Below, piece by piece: positions 1 to 6,861 of a stretch of DNA of 7,203 nt. The notes beneath the pieces are model-generated. The model was not told the origin of the DNA and made no database searches. It was given only the letters and a program-made list of their open reading frames with translations. Origin of the DNA: Actinomycetota bacterium (GTDB lineage: Bacteria > Actinomycetota > Actinomycetes > Actinomycetales > Microbacteriaceae); NCBI GenBank assembly GCA_009703635.1, contig WLFS01000022.1, positions 1 to 7,203 on the forward strand. Reading direction: 5' to 3'. Positions within the stretch are counted from its first letter, which is position 1; each line of letters opens with the position of its first letter. The position numbers were made by a program, and so were the translations under genes.

Positions 1-1589
1 ACGAATGGGCGTTGATTGATTTCGCGCATTGGTTCGCAGGCGCAGTTTCGGATCCAATCTATGAAACCAGTGCTCCGGCACAAATCGAATGGGTACTAGC
101 GGACTCCGAAGCTGTGGCTGTGATTGTGGAGACCAAGGATCACCAGGACAGGTTCGAAAAGATCAAGTCCAACACCCCGCTTGTCAAGCAGCTCTGGAGG
201 CTGGACGATGATTCACTGTTCAAGCTTGTTGGTTTGGGCAAGTCTGTCACTGAAGACCAGGTCGAAAAAGCTCGCACCTCTCGAGGTCTTGATGATCTTG
301 CAACCATCATCTACACCTCGGGTACAACAGGTAAGCCAAAGGGTTGCGAACTTCTTCACAGAGGATTTGTTGATCTTTCAAAAAACTCACAGCTGGAACT
401 GCCTGAGGTTGTAAAAGAAGGAAATGGCACCTTGCTGTTCCTTCCGCTTGCCCACGTCTACGCCAGGTTCATTTCGATTCTTTGCGTCCACGGAGGAATA
501 CGAGTTGGCCATCAACCAGACACCAAGAATGTGGCTGCCGGTATGCAGTCCTTCAAACCGAACTTCCTTTTGGCAGTGCCAAGGGTATTTGAAAAGGTTT
601 ACAACTCTGCCGAGCAAAAAGCTGAAGCAGGCGGAAAGGGCAACGTCTTCCGCAAAGCAGTTCAAGTTGCAATCGACTATTCAAGAGCTCTAGACACAAA
701 GAAGGGCCCATCGCTTGGACTCAAGCTTCAGCACAAGGTCTTTGACGCGCTCGTATACAAAAAACTCCGCGCTGCCATGGGTGGAAAAGTTGAGTATGCG
801 GTTTCCGGTGGAGCACCCCTTGGTGAGCGCCTCGGACACTTCTTCCGCTCAATTGGACTAGTTGTTCTTGAAGGCTATGGCCTAACTGAAACATCGGCTC
901 CAGCAATGATTGGTAGACCCAACGATGCGCAAATCGGCAAAGTCGGTCGAGTACTTCCAGGATGTGCCGTGAAGATTGCTGATGATGGCGAGATCTTGCT
1001 AAAAGGCTCCAACGTGCTTCGTGGCTACTGGAAGAATCCAGAAGCCACCAAGGCATCTATACAGGACGGTTGGTTTAGAACGGGAGACATCGGCGAGCTC
1101 GATGAGCAGGGCTTTATCTCAATTACAGGCCGCAAGAAAGAGCTAATTGTAACCTCGGGAGGAAAAAATGTTGCCCCGACTGCTCTCGAAGATCCGCTAC
1201 GTGCTAGCCCGATCATTGGCCAAGCTGTAGTAATCGGTGATCAGCGTCAGTTTGTTTCGGTCCTAATCTCCCTTGACCCAGAAATGCTTCCGGTGTGGCT
1301 AGGCAACAATGGTCAGAAAGCTGATTTGACCCTATCTCAGGCAGCAAAGAATCCAGTTGTTTTGGCTGAGCTTCAGCGCAAAATCGACGAGGTCAACGCA
1401 ACTGTTTCTAACGCTGAAGCCATCAAAAAGTTCGCAGTTATTGAAAGTGAGCTTTCTGAAGAATCTGGGCACTTGACTCCATCGCTGAAAATCAAGCGAG
1501 AAGCAGTGACGAGGGACTTCGCACCTGTTATCGATGAGATCTACGGCGGAGCCCCAACCACATCAGAGACGCTCAAGACTCAGGATTAG
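1..1589 (+). CDS. Long-chain fatty acyl-CoA synthetase (AMP-forming), 5'-truncated by window edge
   Basis: This enzyme activates a fatty acid with ATP to an acyl-adenylate and then transfers it to coenzyme A, probably at the inner face of the membrane. The reading frame is open from base 3 (Glu-Trp-Ala, then Leu at base 12), so the TTG at 12 is internal and the true start lies upstream. About 528 residues are visible; family members are near 600, so roughly 70-80 are missing. The adenylate-forming motifs appear in order: P-loop YTSGTTGKPKG at 312-344, GYGLTETSAP from 873, WFRTGD near 1071-1088, GRKKELIVTSGGKN from 1128, and the C-terminal LTPSLKIKR near 1473-1499, which carries the catalytic lysine. 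The GRKKE region and the LTPSLKIKR tail resemble the actinobacterial FadD15 group, but substrate chain length cannot be read from sequence. The stop TAG overlaps the stop of convergent def. The family call is firm; the exact gene symbol is not. Confidence 0.95.
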   Translation, partial: EWALIDFAHWFAGAVSDPIYETSAPAQIEWVLADSEAVAVIVETKDHQDRFEKIKSNTPLVKQLWRLDDDSLFKLVGLGKSVTEDQVEKARTSRGLDDLATIIYTSGTTGKPKGCELLHRGFVDLSKNSQLELPEVVKEGNGTLLFLPLAHVYARFISILCVHGGIRVGHQPDTKNVAAGMQSFKPNFLLAVPRVFEKVYNSAEQKAEAGGKGNVFRKAVQVAIDYSRALDTKKGPSLGLKLQHKVFDALVYKKLRAAMGGKVEYAVSGGAPLGERLGHFFRSIGLVVLEGYGLTETSAPAMIGRPNDAQIGKVGRVLPGCAVKIADDGEILLKGSNVLRGYWKNPEATKASIQDGWFRTGDIGELDEQGFISITGRKKELIVTSGGKNVAPTALEDPLRASPIIGQAVVIGDQRQFVSVLISLDPEMLPVWLGNNGQKADLTLSQAAKNPVVLAELQRKIDEVNATVSNAEAIKKFAVIESELSEESGHLTPSLKIKREAVTRDFAPVIDEIYGGAPTTSETLKTQD

Positions 1590-2086
1590 TTGCGCATAAA
1601 CCAGGTGGTGTCGCGAAGCGCTGCCATACACACTTTGCGCGCCGAAGCCTCAAGTCGATCGAGGTAAACCAGGCCGTCTAAGTGATCAACCTCGTGCTGA
1701 AACACCTGAGCCAGTAAGCCTTCTGCTTCTTGCTGAAACATTTCGCCTGTTACTTTCTGCCCGCGAATAACTATCTTTGCGTACCTAGGGGTTTTGCTCC
1801 AGATTTCCGGCAGTGATAGGCACCCTTCATCAAGTTCAATTAGCTCGCCTGATTGCTCAATAATTTCAGGATTGATAAAGTGCCCAACCACGCCCTCGAC
1901 ATGATAACCAAAGGCTCGAAGGTTCACCCCGATTTGATTGGCAGCTACCCCAGCTCGGCCCGTGATTGCGGTGGTCTGCTCTAGATCGACAACAAGCGAA
2001 CGAATGGAGTCAGTAATCTCGGTGATCGGTTGAGAGACGGTTTTGAGAATGGGGTCTCCGAATAACCGGATCTCGCGCACTGCCAT
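1586..2086 (-). CDS. def: Peptide deformylase
   Basis: This is a cytoplasmic metallohydrolase that removes the N-formyl group from the initiator methionine of new proteins. The 166-residue frame has all three family motifs. Motif I is GRAGVAANQ (residues 43-51), with the invariant Gln at 51. Motif II is EGCLS (87-91), with metal ligand Cys89. Motif III is HEVDH (131-135), with metal ligands His131 and His135 and catalytic Glu132. Length is at the short end of the family and nothing appears missing. In motif I the usual first Gly of GxGxAAxQ is Arg44, a variant I associate with Microbacteriaceae and corynebacterial enzymes. The ATG lies 6 bases after the stop of the upstream MinD-like gene and has no clear Shine-Dalgarno (CAGAAA precedes it), so translation is probably coupled to that gene. 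The methionyl-tRNA formyltransferase gene often found beside def is absent from the window. Confidence 0.96.
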   Translation of the reverse strand: MAVREIRLFGDPILKTVSQPITEITDSIRSLVVDLEQTTAITGRAGVAANQIGVNLRAFGYHVEGVVGHFINPEIIEQSGELIELDEGCLSLPEIWSKTPRYAKIVIRGQKVTGEMFQQEAEGLLAQVFQHEVDHLDGLVYLDRLEASARKVCMAALRDTTWFMRN

Positions 2087-2092
2087 TTTCTG

Positions 2093-3304
2093 TTACAGCG
2101 GTGTGACAATTGAACCGATTACTTCGGCAGCTAGATCGCGCGCAGCGTCTCTGGTCTGCTTTTTCAGTTCATTGAATTTGATTACAGAACCAGCTGCAAG
2201 AGCAGGGTCATAAGGAATACGAATCACTGAGCGAACTCGAGTTTTGAAGTGCTGCTCGATTTCGTCAAGCTTGACCAAAAGAGTAGCTTGGGTCGCTGTG
2301 TTCAAAGCCACCACTGAGTTTCTCACTAGTTCGCCGTATCCATTGGCCTCCAGCCAAGTCAAAGTTTCAGATGCCAGTCTTGCCTCATCAACTGAACCAC
2401 CCGAAACAATAACGATTGCGCTGGCGCGCTGAAGGGTTGGACGCATAACGGAGTGAACAATTCCGGTACCACAGTCCGTGATTACAACTGAGTAGTAGCG
2501 AGCCGCCATGTCGGCAACAACGTTGTAGTCACCCTCGTTGAAGGCTTCTGAAAGCATTGGGTCGGCATCGGATGCCAGAACATCCAACCTGGTTTCATCT
2601 CTAGAGACCATGTTTGAAAACTCGGAGAAACCGTCGATTGCTGCAGCACGGTTTACAACATCTCGAACGGTGAATCTGGTTGATTTACTTACTCGCTCAG
2701 CCAATGTTCCTCGGTCTGGGTTTGCATCAATTGCAATAACGCGGTCTTCACGAACCTGTGCAAGAGCCATTCCTAGAAGAGTAGAGATGGTGGTCTTACC
2801 AACTCCTCCCTTTCGAGTAAGAACCGGGATGAACTTGGCTCCACCTTCAAGCACTGCACCAATGCGGGCATCCATGGCTTTGCGAGCCTTGACCTTCGGT
2901 GAATCACCTGGATTCCAAAGCTTGAGAGTTAGGTAGTAAGCAAACTTTCTCCAACCTGACTCAGGTGAAGGACGGAACTTAGCTGAGTCGTCCAGTAGAC
3001 GATCGGCAGTAAGCATCGCGGCAGGCTCTGGCTCGTTAAATACTTCTCCACGCAGGCTGTCTCTTCTGGAGTAGCGGGACTTGGTTGTTTCGATCTCGCT
3101 GGCAACTGGTTCTGCTTCTACTGCGGCAGCGGTTGAAGCTACAACGGCAATTGAGGAAGTTGCGGGAGAAAGGTCAATTTCCTCGGCGTCTGACTTAGCT
3201 TCTGAGTCTGAGAATCCTTCGAAGTTCGCTGGGTTGACATCGGGTGCGCTTTCGCCAAGACCCTTGCCCTCTTCTTCAAAGCGCGCTTCTTTTTTCTTTG
3301 CCAA
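2093..3304 (-). CDS. MinD/ParA-like P-loop ATPase with disordered acidic N-terminus (EspI-like)
   Basis: This is a deviant Walker-A ATPase of the SIMIBI class, 403 residues long. Residues 1-115 are low-complexity, rich in Glu, Ala, Ser and Asp, and probably disordered. Residues 118-150 are a basic, aromatic segment (GWRKFAYYLTLKLWNPGDS). The ATPase core starts near 158. It has deviant Walker A KGGVGKTT (165-172; signature Lys165, P-loop Lys170), the switch segment DANPDRGTLAER (193-204) and Walker B VVITDCGTG (273-281; Asp277). The DCGTGIVHSVM string and the late IPYDPALAAG (363-372) recall actinobacterial MinD-like proteins such as EspI of type VII secretion loci, but no secretion gene is visible here. 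No transmembrane segment or secretion signal is seen. The start is TTG, fixed by an AGGAG five bases upstream. Cargo and role are unknown; polar or nucleoid positioning is an inference from the superfamily. It sits between pyc and def on the same strand. Confidence 0.88.
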   Translation of the reverse strand: MAKKKEARFEEEGKGLGESAPDVNPANFEGFSDSEAKSDAEEIDLSPATSSIAVVASTAAAVEAEPVASEIETTKSRYSRRDSLRGEVFNEPEPAAMLTADRLLDDSAKFRPSPESGWRKFAYYLTLKLWNPGDSPKVKARKAMDARIGAVLEGGAKFIPVLTRKGGVGKTTISTLLGMALAQVREDRVIAIDANPDRGTLAERVSKSTRFTVRDVVNRAAAIDGFSEFSNMVSRDETRLDVLASDADPMLSEAFNEGDYNVVADMAARYYSVVITDCGTGIVHSVMRPTLQRASAIVIVSGGSVDEARLASETLTWLEANGYGELVRNSVVALNTATQATLLVKLDEIEQHFKTRVRSVIRIPYDPALAAGSVIKFNELKKQTRDAARDLAAEVIGSIVTPL

Positions 3305-3309
3305 GAAAA

Positions 3310-3314
3310 CTCCT
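3310..3314 (-). promoter_or_regulatory. Ribosome binding site of the MinD-like gene (supports TTG start)
   Basis: On the minus strand AGGAG is followed by the five-base spacer TTTTC and then TTG (3304-3302). This is a near-ideal Shine-Dalgarno. It selects TTG as the start of the protein beginning MAKKKEARF. The next in-frame Met is near residue 97, too far in to be a better choice. Confidence 0.8.
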
Positions 3315-3332
3315 AAATTTGCCCCCGGTAAA

Positions 3333-3360
3333 TCAACTCGCCCTATTCTAAACCAGTTGA
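3333..3360. repeat. Inverted repeat TCAACT-N16-AGTTGA flanking the putative -10
   Basis: Perfect 6-base arms at 3333-3338 and 3355-3360 are separated by 16 bases, giving half-sites 22 bases centre to centre, about two helical turns. The possible -10 TAGAAT (3345-3350) lies between them. This geometry would suit a dimeric repressor. Six-base arms are short enough to occur by chance, and with no U-tract the structure does not look like a terminator. Confidence 0.3.
3345..3350 (-). promoter_or_regulatory. Possible -10 element of a promoter for the MinD-like gene and def
   Basis: The minus strand reads TAGAAT, a good match to the sigma-70/SigA -10 consensus TATAAT (5 of 6). It lies in the 66-base gap after pyc, about 40 bases before the TTG start. 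No convincing -35 is seen at 16-19 bases upstream; the best is CTAGCA, 3 of 6. The MinD-like gene and def could therefore be transcribed from here as well as by read-through from pyc. The call rests on the hexamer and its position only. Confidence 0.3.
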
Positions 3361-3370
3361 GAAGTTGCTG

Positions 3371-6300
3371 CTAGCTGGCCTCTATTTCAAGGATTAAGTC
3401 CCCAGCTTCTAAGGCTTGAGTAGCCGGTATGGCCAGTCTTTTTACCACTCCAGAGATACTGGCAGTAATAGTTGCCTCCATTTTCATGGCTTCAATGCTC
3501 GCAACGGCTTGCCCCAACTCGACTCTGGTTCCAACAACAGTTTTTAGTGTTACTACTCCCTGGAAAGGAGCGGCAACGTGACCCAAGTTTGATGGATCGG
3601 CTTTTTCAGCGAACATTACATCGCTTACTATCTTGCGATCTCTAACGTTCACGGGTCGAAGCTGACCGTTGAGTGTTGTCATGACAGTTCTGAAGCCCTT
3701 GGCATCAGGCGTTCCAATTGCCTCGAGCCCGATGTAAAGTCGAAGGCCCTTGGAAAGCTCGATCATATGCTCAACACCTTGTTCAAGCCCATACAGAAAA
3801 TCAATAGTGTCAACTTGATCGAGGCGACCGTAGTTTTCGCGCATCTTGCTGAATTCCTTGAAAGGTGCTGGGAACAAAAGCCTGTTTAGAGTAGCTCGTC
3901 GATCAAGGGAGCTTCCCTCAAGCAGTGCCAGATCAGGGTCTGAAACCGGTTCAATTCCGAATTTTAAATTGCGTCCTTTCAGCACTTTGGTTCTAAATGG
4001 TTCTGGCCAACCGCCAGGAAGATCGCCCAATTCCCCCGCCATGAAGCCAACAACCGAATCAGGGACATCGTAATTCTGGGGATTTTTTTCGAAATCAGCA
4101 GGGTCGGCATCAACAGCAACCAGGTGCAGCGCTAGATCGCCAACAACTTTAGAAGATGGAGTGACTTTGGTTGGCCGACCGAGAATCTGGTTGGCTGCCG
4201 CATACATGTCCTCGATCTTCTCGAACTGATCTCCCAAACCTAAGGCGATAGCCTGCTGTCTCAGATTCGAAAGCTGACCGCCTGGAATTTCGTGCTTGTA
4301 TACCCGACCGGTCGGGCCAGGCAGGCCCGATTCAAACGGAGCATAAATCTTTCTAACGGCCTCGAAATAAGGCTCTAGCTTCGTAATAGCCGAAAGCTCA
4401 ATACCTGAGTCGTGCTTGGTATTTGCCAATGCGGCAATCAAAGATGAAGCAGACGGCTGAGAAGTTGTTCCGGCCATCGGAGCGCTAGCTACATCAACTG
4501 CATCTACACCAGCTTCAATGGCTGCCAGCAGGGTTGCAAGCTGTCCGCCAGCAGTGTCATGGGTGTGAAGGTGAACAGGAAGATCAAATCTTTCACGAAG
4601 TGCACTAACTAGTTGTCTGGCAGCTTCTGGGCGCAATAGTCCAGCCATGTCCTTGATCGCGATGATGTGCGCGCCGGTTGCGACAATTTTCTCTGCAAGC
4701 TTTAGGTAGTAATCCAGTGTGTATAGATCTTCCTTAGGGTCGATCATGTTTCCGGAGTAGCAAATTCCAACCTCAGCAACCGCGGTTCCAGTATCTAGAA
4801 CGGCCTGAATAGCTGGGCGCATCTGCTCTACATCGTTTAGCGCATCGAATATGCGGAATATGTCCACGCCGCTTGCGGTGGCTTCTTGAACAAACGCCTT
4901 CGTCACAGCTTCTGGGTACGGGGTATAGCCAACCGTGTTTCTTCCGCGAAGCAGCATTTGTAGGCAAAGGTTTGGCATTGCCTCGCGAAGAGCTTCGAGT
5001 CTTTCCCAGGGATCCTCTGCCAAAAAGCGCAGCGCAACATCGTAGGTAGCTCCTCCCCATGCTTCGACTGACAAAAGTTCAGGAGTAATTCGCGCAACAT
5101 GCGGTGCAACCTGAACTAGGTCTCGAGTTCTTACTCGAGTAGCCAGAAGGGACTGGTGGGCATCTCTTAAGGTTGTATCCGTTATAGCCACCTGTTTTTG
5201 TTCACGAAGCGCCTTGGCAAATCCCTTGGGTCCAAGCTCCAAAAGCCGCTGTCTAGAACCGGCAGGTGCCGGCACGCTCAGGTCCACGTCAGGAAGTTTC
5301 AGCGCGGGGTTTGCGTAGTTCAATCGGGGACCATTTGGCTGGTTCACTGTTGTCTCAGCTAGCCACTGCAACAGCTTTGTTCCGCGGTCCTGAGATGGCC
5401 TGGTTAGGAAAAGTTGAGGTCGCTCATCTATAAAAGATGTACTGAGATCTCCCGAGGAGAACTCTGGGTCTGCAAGCACTGCTTGCAAAAATGACACGTT
5501 TGTCGAAACACCGCGAATTCTAAATTCAGCCAGAGCACGACGTGCTCGCATAACTGCGGTCTCAAAGCTTTTTCCGCGGGCAATCAGCTTTACGAGCATT
5601 GAATCAAAGTGTGGGGAGATTTCGGCTCCCGTGGAAACAGTTCCACCGTCGAGCCTGATGCCGGCTCCTCCGGGAGAGCGGTAGGTGGTTATCTTGCCTG
5701 TGTCAGGTCTAAAATTCGCAGCTGGGTCTTCGGTAGTTATGCGACACTGCAGGGCAAAACCGTGCATAGCGATCTTTTCTTGGGTTAGCCCCAAATCCGC
5801 CAGAGACTCTCCTGCAGCTATGCGCATCTGCGACTGCACTAGGTCAATATCGGTGATTTCCTCGGTGACGGTGTGCTCCACCTGGATTCTCGGGTTCATC
5901 TCAATAAAGACATGTTTGCCTTTGTTTGGGCCCACGGTATCAACCAGGAACTCAACCGTTCCCGCGTTCTCGTAACCTAACTCCTTGGCAAAGTTGACTG
6001 CATCTTTATAGAGCTGCTGGCGCAAGGTCTCGTCAATGTTTGGGGCCGGAGCTATTTCGACTACCTTTTGATTTCTGCGCTGGATTGAGCAGTCGCGTTC
6101 AAATAGGTGAACTACGTTTCCTTTCCCGTCGGCCAGAATCTGAACTTCGATATGCCTGGGTCTAAGCACCGCCTGCTCTAGAAAAACCCTTGGGTCACCA
6201 AATGCACTCTCGGCCTCGCGGGAGGCTTCGGTGATTGCTTGAGCGAGTTCTGACTCTTGGGCCACGCGGCGCATTCCGCGTCCACCGCCACCGGCTACTG

Positions 6301-6775
6301 CCTTTACAAAGAGTGGGAAGCCAATTTCCTTGGCTGCTTTTAGCAATTCTTTCGCGTCAGCCGAGGAGCTTGAGGATTTGAGTACCGGGACACCGGCTCG
6401 AGCGGCGGCGGCAATGGCATTTACTTTGTTTCCGGCAAGCTCAAGAATCTCAGACTTAGGTCCGATAAAGGCAATACCGTTGTCTCTTGCGGCTTGGGCA
6501 AGCTCTGGATTCTCAGATAAAAATCCATAGCCTGGATAAATTGCATCTGCGCCACATTCTTTGGCGACTCTAATGATTTCTGAAACATCTAGGTATGCAC
6601 GAACAGGGTGTCCAACTTCGCCAATCTGATAAGCCTCATCGGCTTTCTGGCGGTGGGTAGAATTTCGATCCTCGTAAGGAAAAACTGCCACGGTGCGGGC
6701 GCCAAGTTCATAGGCAGCACGAAAGGCACGAACGGCGATTTCGCCTCTATTTGCAACAAGAATCTTGTTAAACAT
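3371..6775 (-). CDS. pyc: Pyruvate carboxylase, single-chain biotin enzyme
   Basis: This cytoplasmic enzyme carboxylates pyruvate to oxaloacetate with ATP and bicarbonate, refilling the TCA cycle. The gene is complete at 1134 residues, the normal length for the one-chain type. The N-terminal biotin carboxylase domain spans about 1-450: start MFNKILVANRGEIA, glycine loop AGGGGRGMR (161-169), ERDCSIQRRNQK (226-237) and EMNPRIQVEHTVTE (292-305). The PC-typical linker RGTKLL (464-469) and GPKGFAKALREQKQ (515-528) lead into the carboxyltransferase domain: DTTLRDAHQS (533-542, metal Asp533), RGRNTVGYTPYP (610-621), the probable carbamylated lysine in AIKDMAG (Lys708), metal ligands His737 and His739 in HTHD, and GTTSQPS (769-775). 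The biotin carrier domain (about 1067-1134) holds AMKM with biotinyl Lys1098 (codon at 3482-3484). Pyruvate rather than propionyl- or acetyl-CoA specificity follows from this carboxyltransferase type. It needs biotin protein ligase, not seen here. Start ATG has an AAGGAA site upstream. Confidence 0.98.
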   Translation of the reverse strand: MFNKILVANRGEIAVRAFRAAYELGARTVAVFPYEDRNSTHRQKADEAYQIGEVGHPVRAYLDVSEIIRVAKECGADAIYPGYGFLSENPELAQAARDNGIAFIGPKSEILELAGNKVNAIAAAARAGVPVLKSSSSSADAKELLKAAKEIGFPLFVKAVAGGGGRGMRRVAQESELAQAITEASREAESAFGDPRVFLEQAVLRPRHIEVQILADGKGNVVHLFERDCSIQRRNQKVVEIAPAPNIDETLRQQLYKDAVNFAKELGYENAGTVEFLVDTVGPNKGKHVFIEMNPRIQVEHTVTEEITDIDLVQSQMRIAAGESLADLGLTQEKIAMHGFALQCRITTEDPAANFRPDTGKITTYRSPGGAGIRLDGGTVSTGAEISPHFDSMLVKLIARGKSFETAVMRARRALAEFRIRGVSTNVSFLQAVLADPEFSSGDLSTSFIDERPQLFLTRPSQDRGTKLLQWLAETTVNQPNGPRLNYANPALKLPDVDLSVPAPAGSRQRLLELGPKGFAKALREQKQVAITDTTLRDAHQSLLATRVRTRDLVQVAPHVARITPELLSVEAWGGATYDVALRFLAEDPWERLEALREAMPNLCLQMLLRGRNTVGYTPYPEAVTKAFVQEATASGVDIFRIFDALNDVEQMRPAIQAVLDTGTAVAEVGICYSGNMIDPKEDLYTLDYYLKLAEKIVATGAHIIAIKDMAGLLRPEAARQLVSALRERFDLPVHLHTHDTAGGQLATLLAAIEAGVDAVDVASAPMAGTTSQPSASSLIAALANTKHDSGIELSAITKLEPYFEAVRKIYAPFESGLPGPTGRVYKHEIPGGQLSNLRQQAIALGLGDQFEKIEDMYAAANQILGRPTKVTPSSKVVGDLALHLVAVDADPADFEKNPQNYDVPDSVVGFMAGELGDLPGGWPEPFRTKVLKGRNLKFGIEPVSDPDLALLEGSSLDRRATLNRLLFPAPFKEFSKMRENYGRLDQVDTIDFLYGLEQGVEHMIELSKGLRLYIGLEAIGTPDAKGFRTVMTTLNGQLRPVNVRDRKIVSDVMFAEKADPSNLGHVAAPFQGVVTLKTVVGTRVELGQAVASIEAMKMEATITASISGVVKRLAIPATQALEAGDLILEIEAS

Positions 6776-6778
6776 CAG

Positions 6779-6784
6779 TTCCTT
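6779..6784 (-). promoter_or_regulatory. Ribosome binding site of pyc
   Basis: The minus strand reads AAGGAA followed by CTG and the ATG at 6775-6773. The purine core AAGG lies five bases from the start. Together with the canonical MFNKILVANRGEIA N-terminus it fixes the start. Confidence 0.65.
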
Positions 6785-6788
6785 ACCT

Positions 6789-6802
6789 GAAAGTGCAGTT
6801 TC
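6789..6802. repeat. Imperfect 14-base palindrome in the pyc leader
   Basis: The sequence GAAAGTGCAGTTTC is symmetric at 12 of 14 positions (GAAA-n-TGCA-n-TTTC). It lies five bases upstream of the pyc Shine-Dalgarno, inside the likely untranslated leader. It could be an operator for a dimeric regulator of pyc. As RNA it would give only a 4-base stem. Function is unproven. Confidence 0.25.
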
Positions 6803-6829
6803 GCTTCAAAGCTACGCCCAATAAAAAGG

Positions 6830-6835
6830 TAGCCT
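6830..6835 (+). promoter_or_regulatory. Possible -10 element of the Soj/ParA-like gene, leaderless transcript
   Basis: TAGCCT fits the minimal TAnnnT -10 pattern. Its last base is followed by six bases (ATTTGG) and then the GTG at 6842, so transcription would begin at or next to the start codon. There is no Shine-Dalgarno at the normal distance; the nearest purine run, AAAAAGG, ends 12 bases before the GTG. The best -35 is TTCAAA at 6805-6810 (4 of 6, 19-base spacer). Leaderless genes starting with GTG or ATG are common in actinobacteria, which supports the reading. Confidence 0.4.
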
Positions 6836-6861
6836 ATTTGGGTGTATGTACTAAGTGTCAG
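6831..6861 (-). promoter_or_regulatory. Possible pyc promoter overlapping the divergent gene start
   Basis: On the minus strand CTGACA (6861-6856; 5 of 6 to TTGACA) is followed after 19 bases by TAGGCT (6836-6831; TAnnnT). The spacer is longer than the ideal 17. Transcription would start near 6824 and give a leader of about 48 bases before the pyc ATG. The -35 lies inside the first codons of the divergent Soj-like gene. TACCTT slightly downstream is an alternative -10 with a poorer -35. Confidence 0.35.

Noticed and set aside
12..14. TTG at base 12 as the start of the acyl-CoA synthetase.
   Set aside because: The frame is open to the left edge, and the protein would lack the N-terminal part found in the family; residues EWA directly before it fit family homology.
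2538..2936. Plus-strand open frame of 132 codons opposite the MinD-like gene.
   Set aside because: It is the complement of the conserved ATPase core; its Ser/Arg-rich, motif-free translation is typical of antisense shadows.
3305..3370. Possible intrinsic terminator after pyc.
   Set aside because: The only inverted repeat has 6-base arms, a 16-base loop and no U-tract, so it does not support termination.
5122..5139. Perfect inverted repeat CTCGAGT-N4-ACTCGAG inside pyc.
   Set aside because: It is explained by codons for the conserved protein string ATRVRTRD, in which Thr-Arg is repeated; several 7-base inverted repeats are expected by chance in a window this size.
5471..5487. Perfect hairpin TGCAAGC-N3-GCTTGCA next to a run of A/T inside pyc, resembling a terminator.
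   Set aside because: It lies in the middle of an intact biotin carboxylase reading frame, and on the coding strand the T-run precedes rather than follows the stem.
5533..5547. 15-base palindrome GAGCACG-A-CGTGCTC inside pyc.
   Set aside because: It comes from codons for Arg-Ala-Arg-Arg-Ala within the carboxylase domain; no sign of a separate function.
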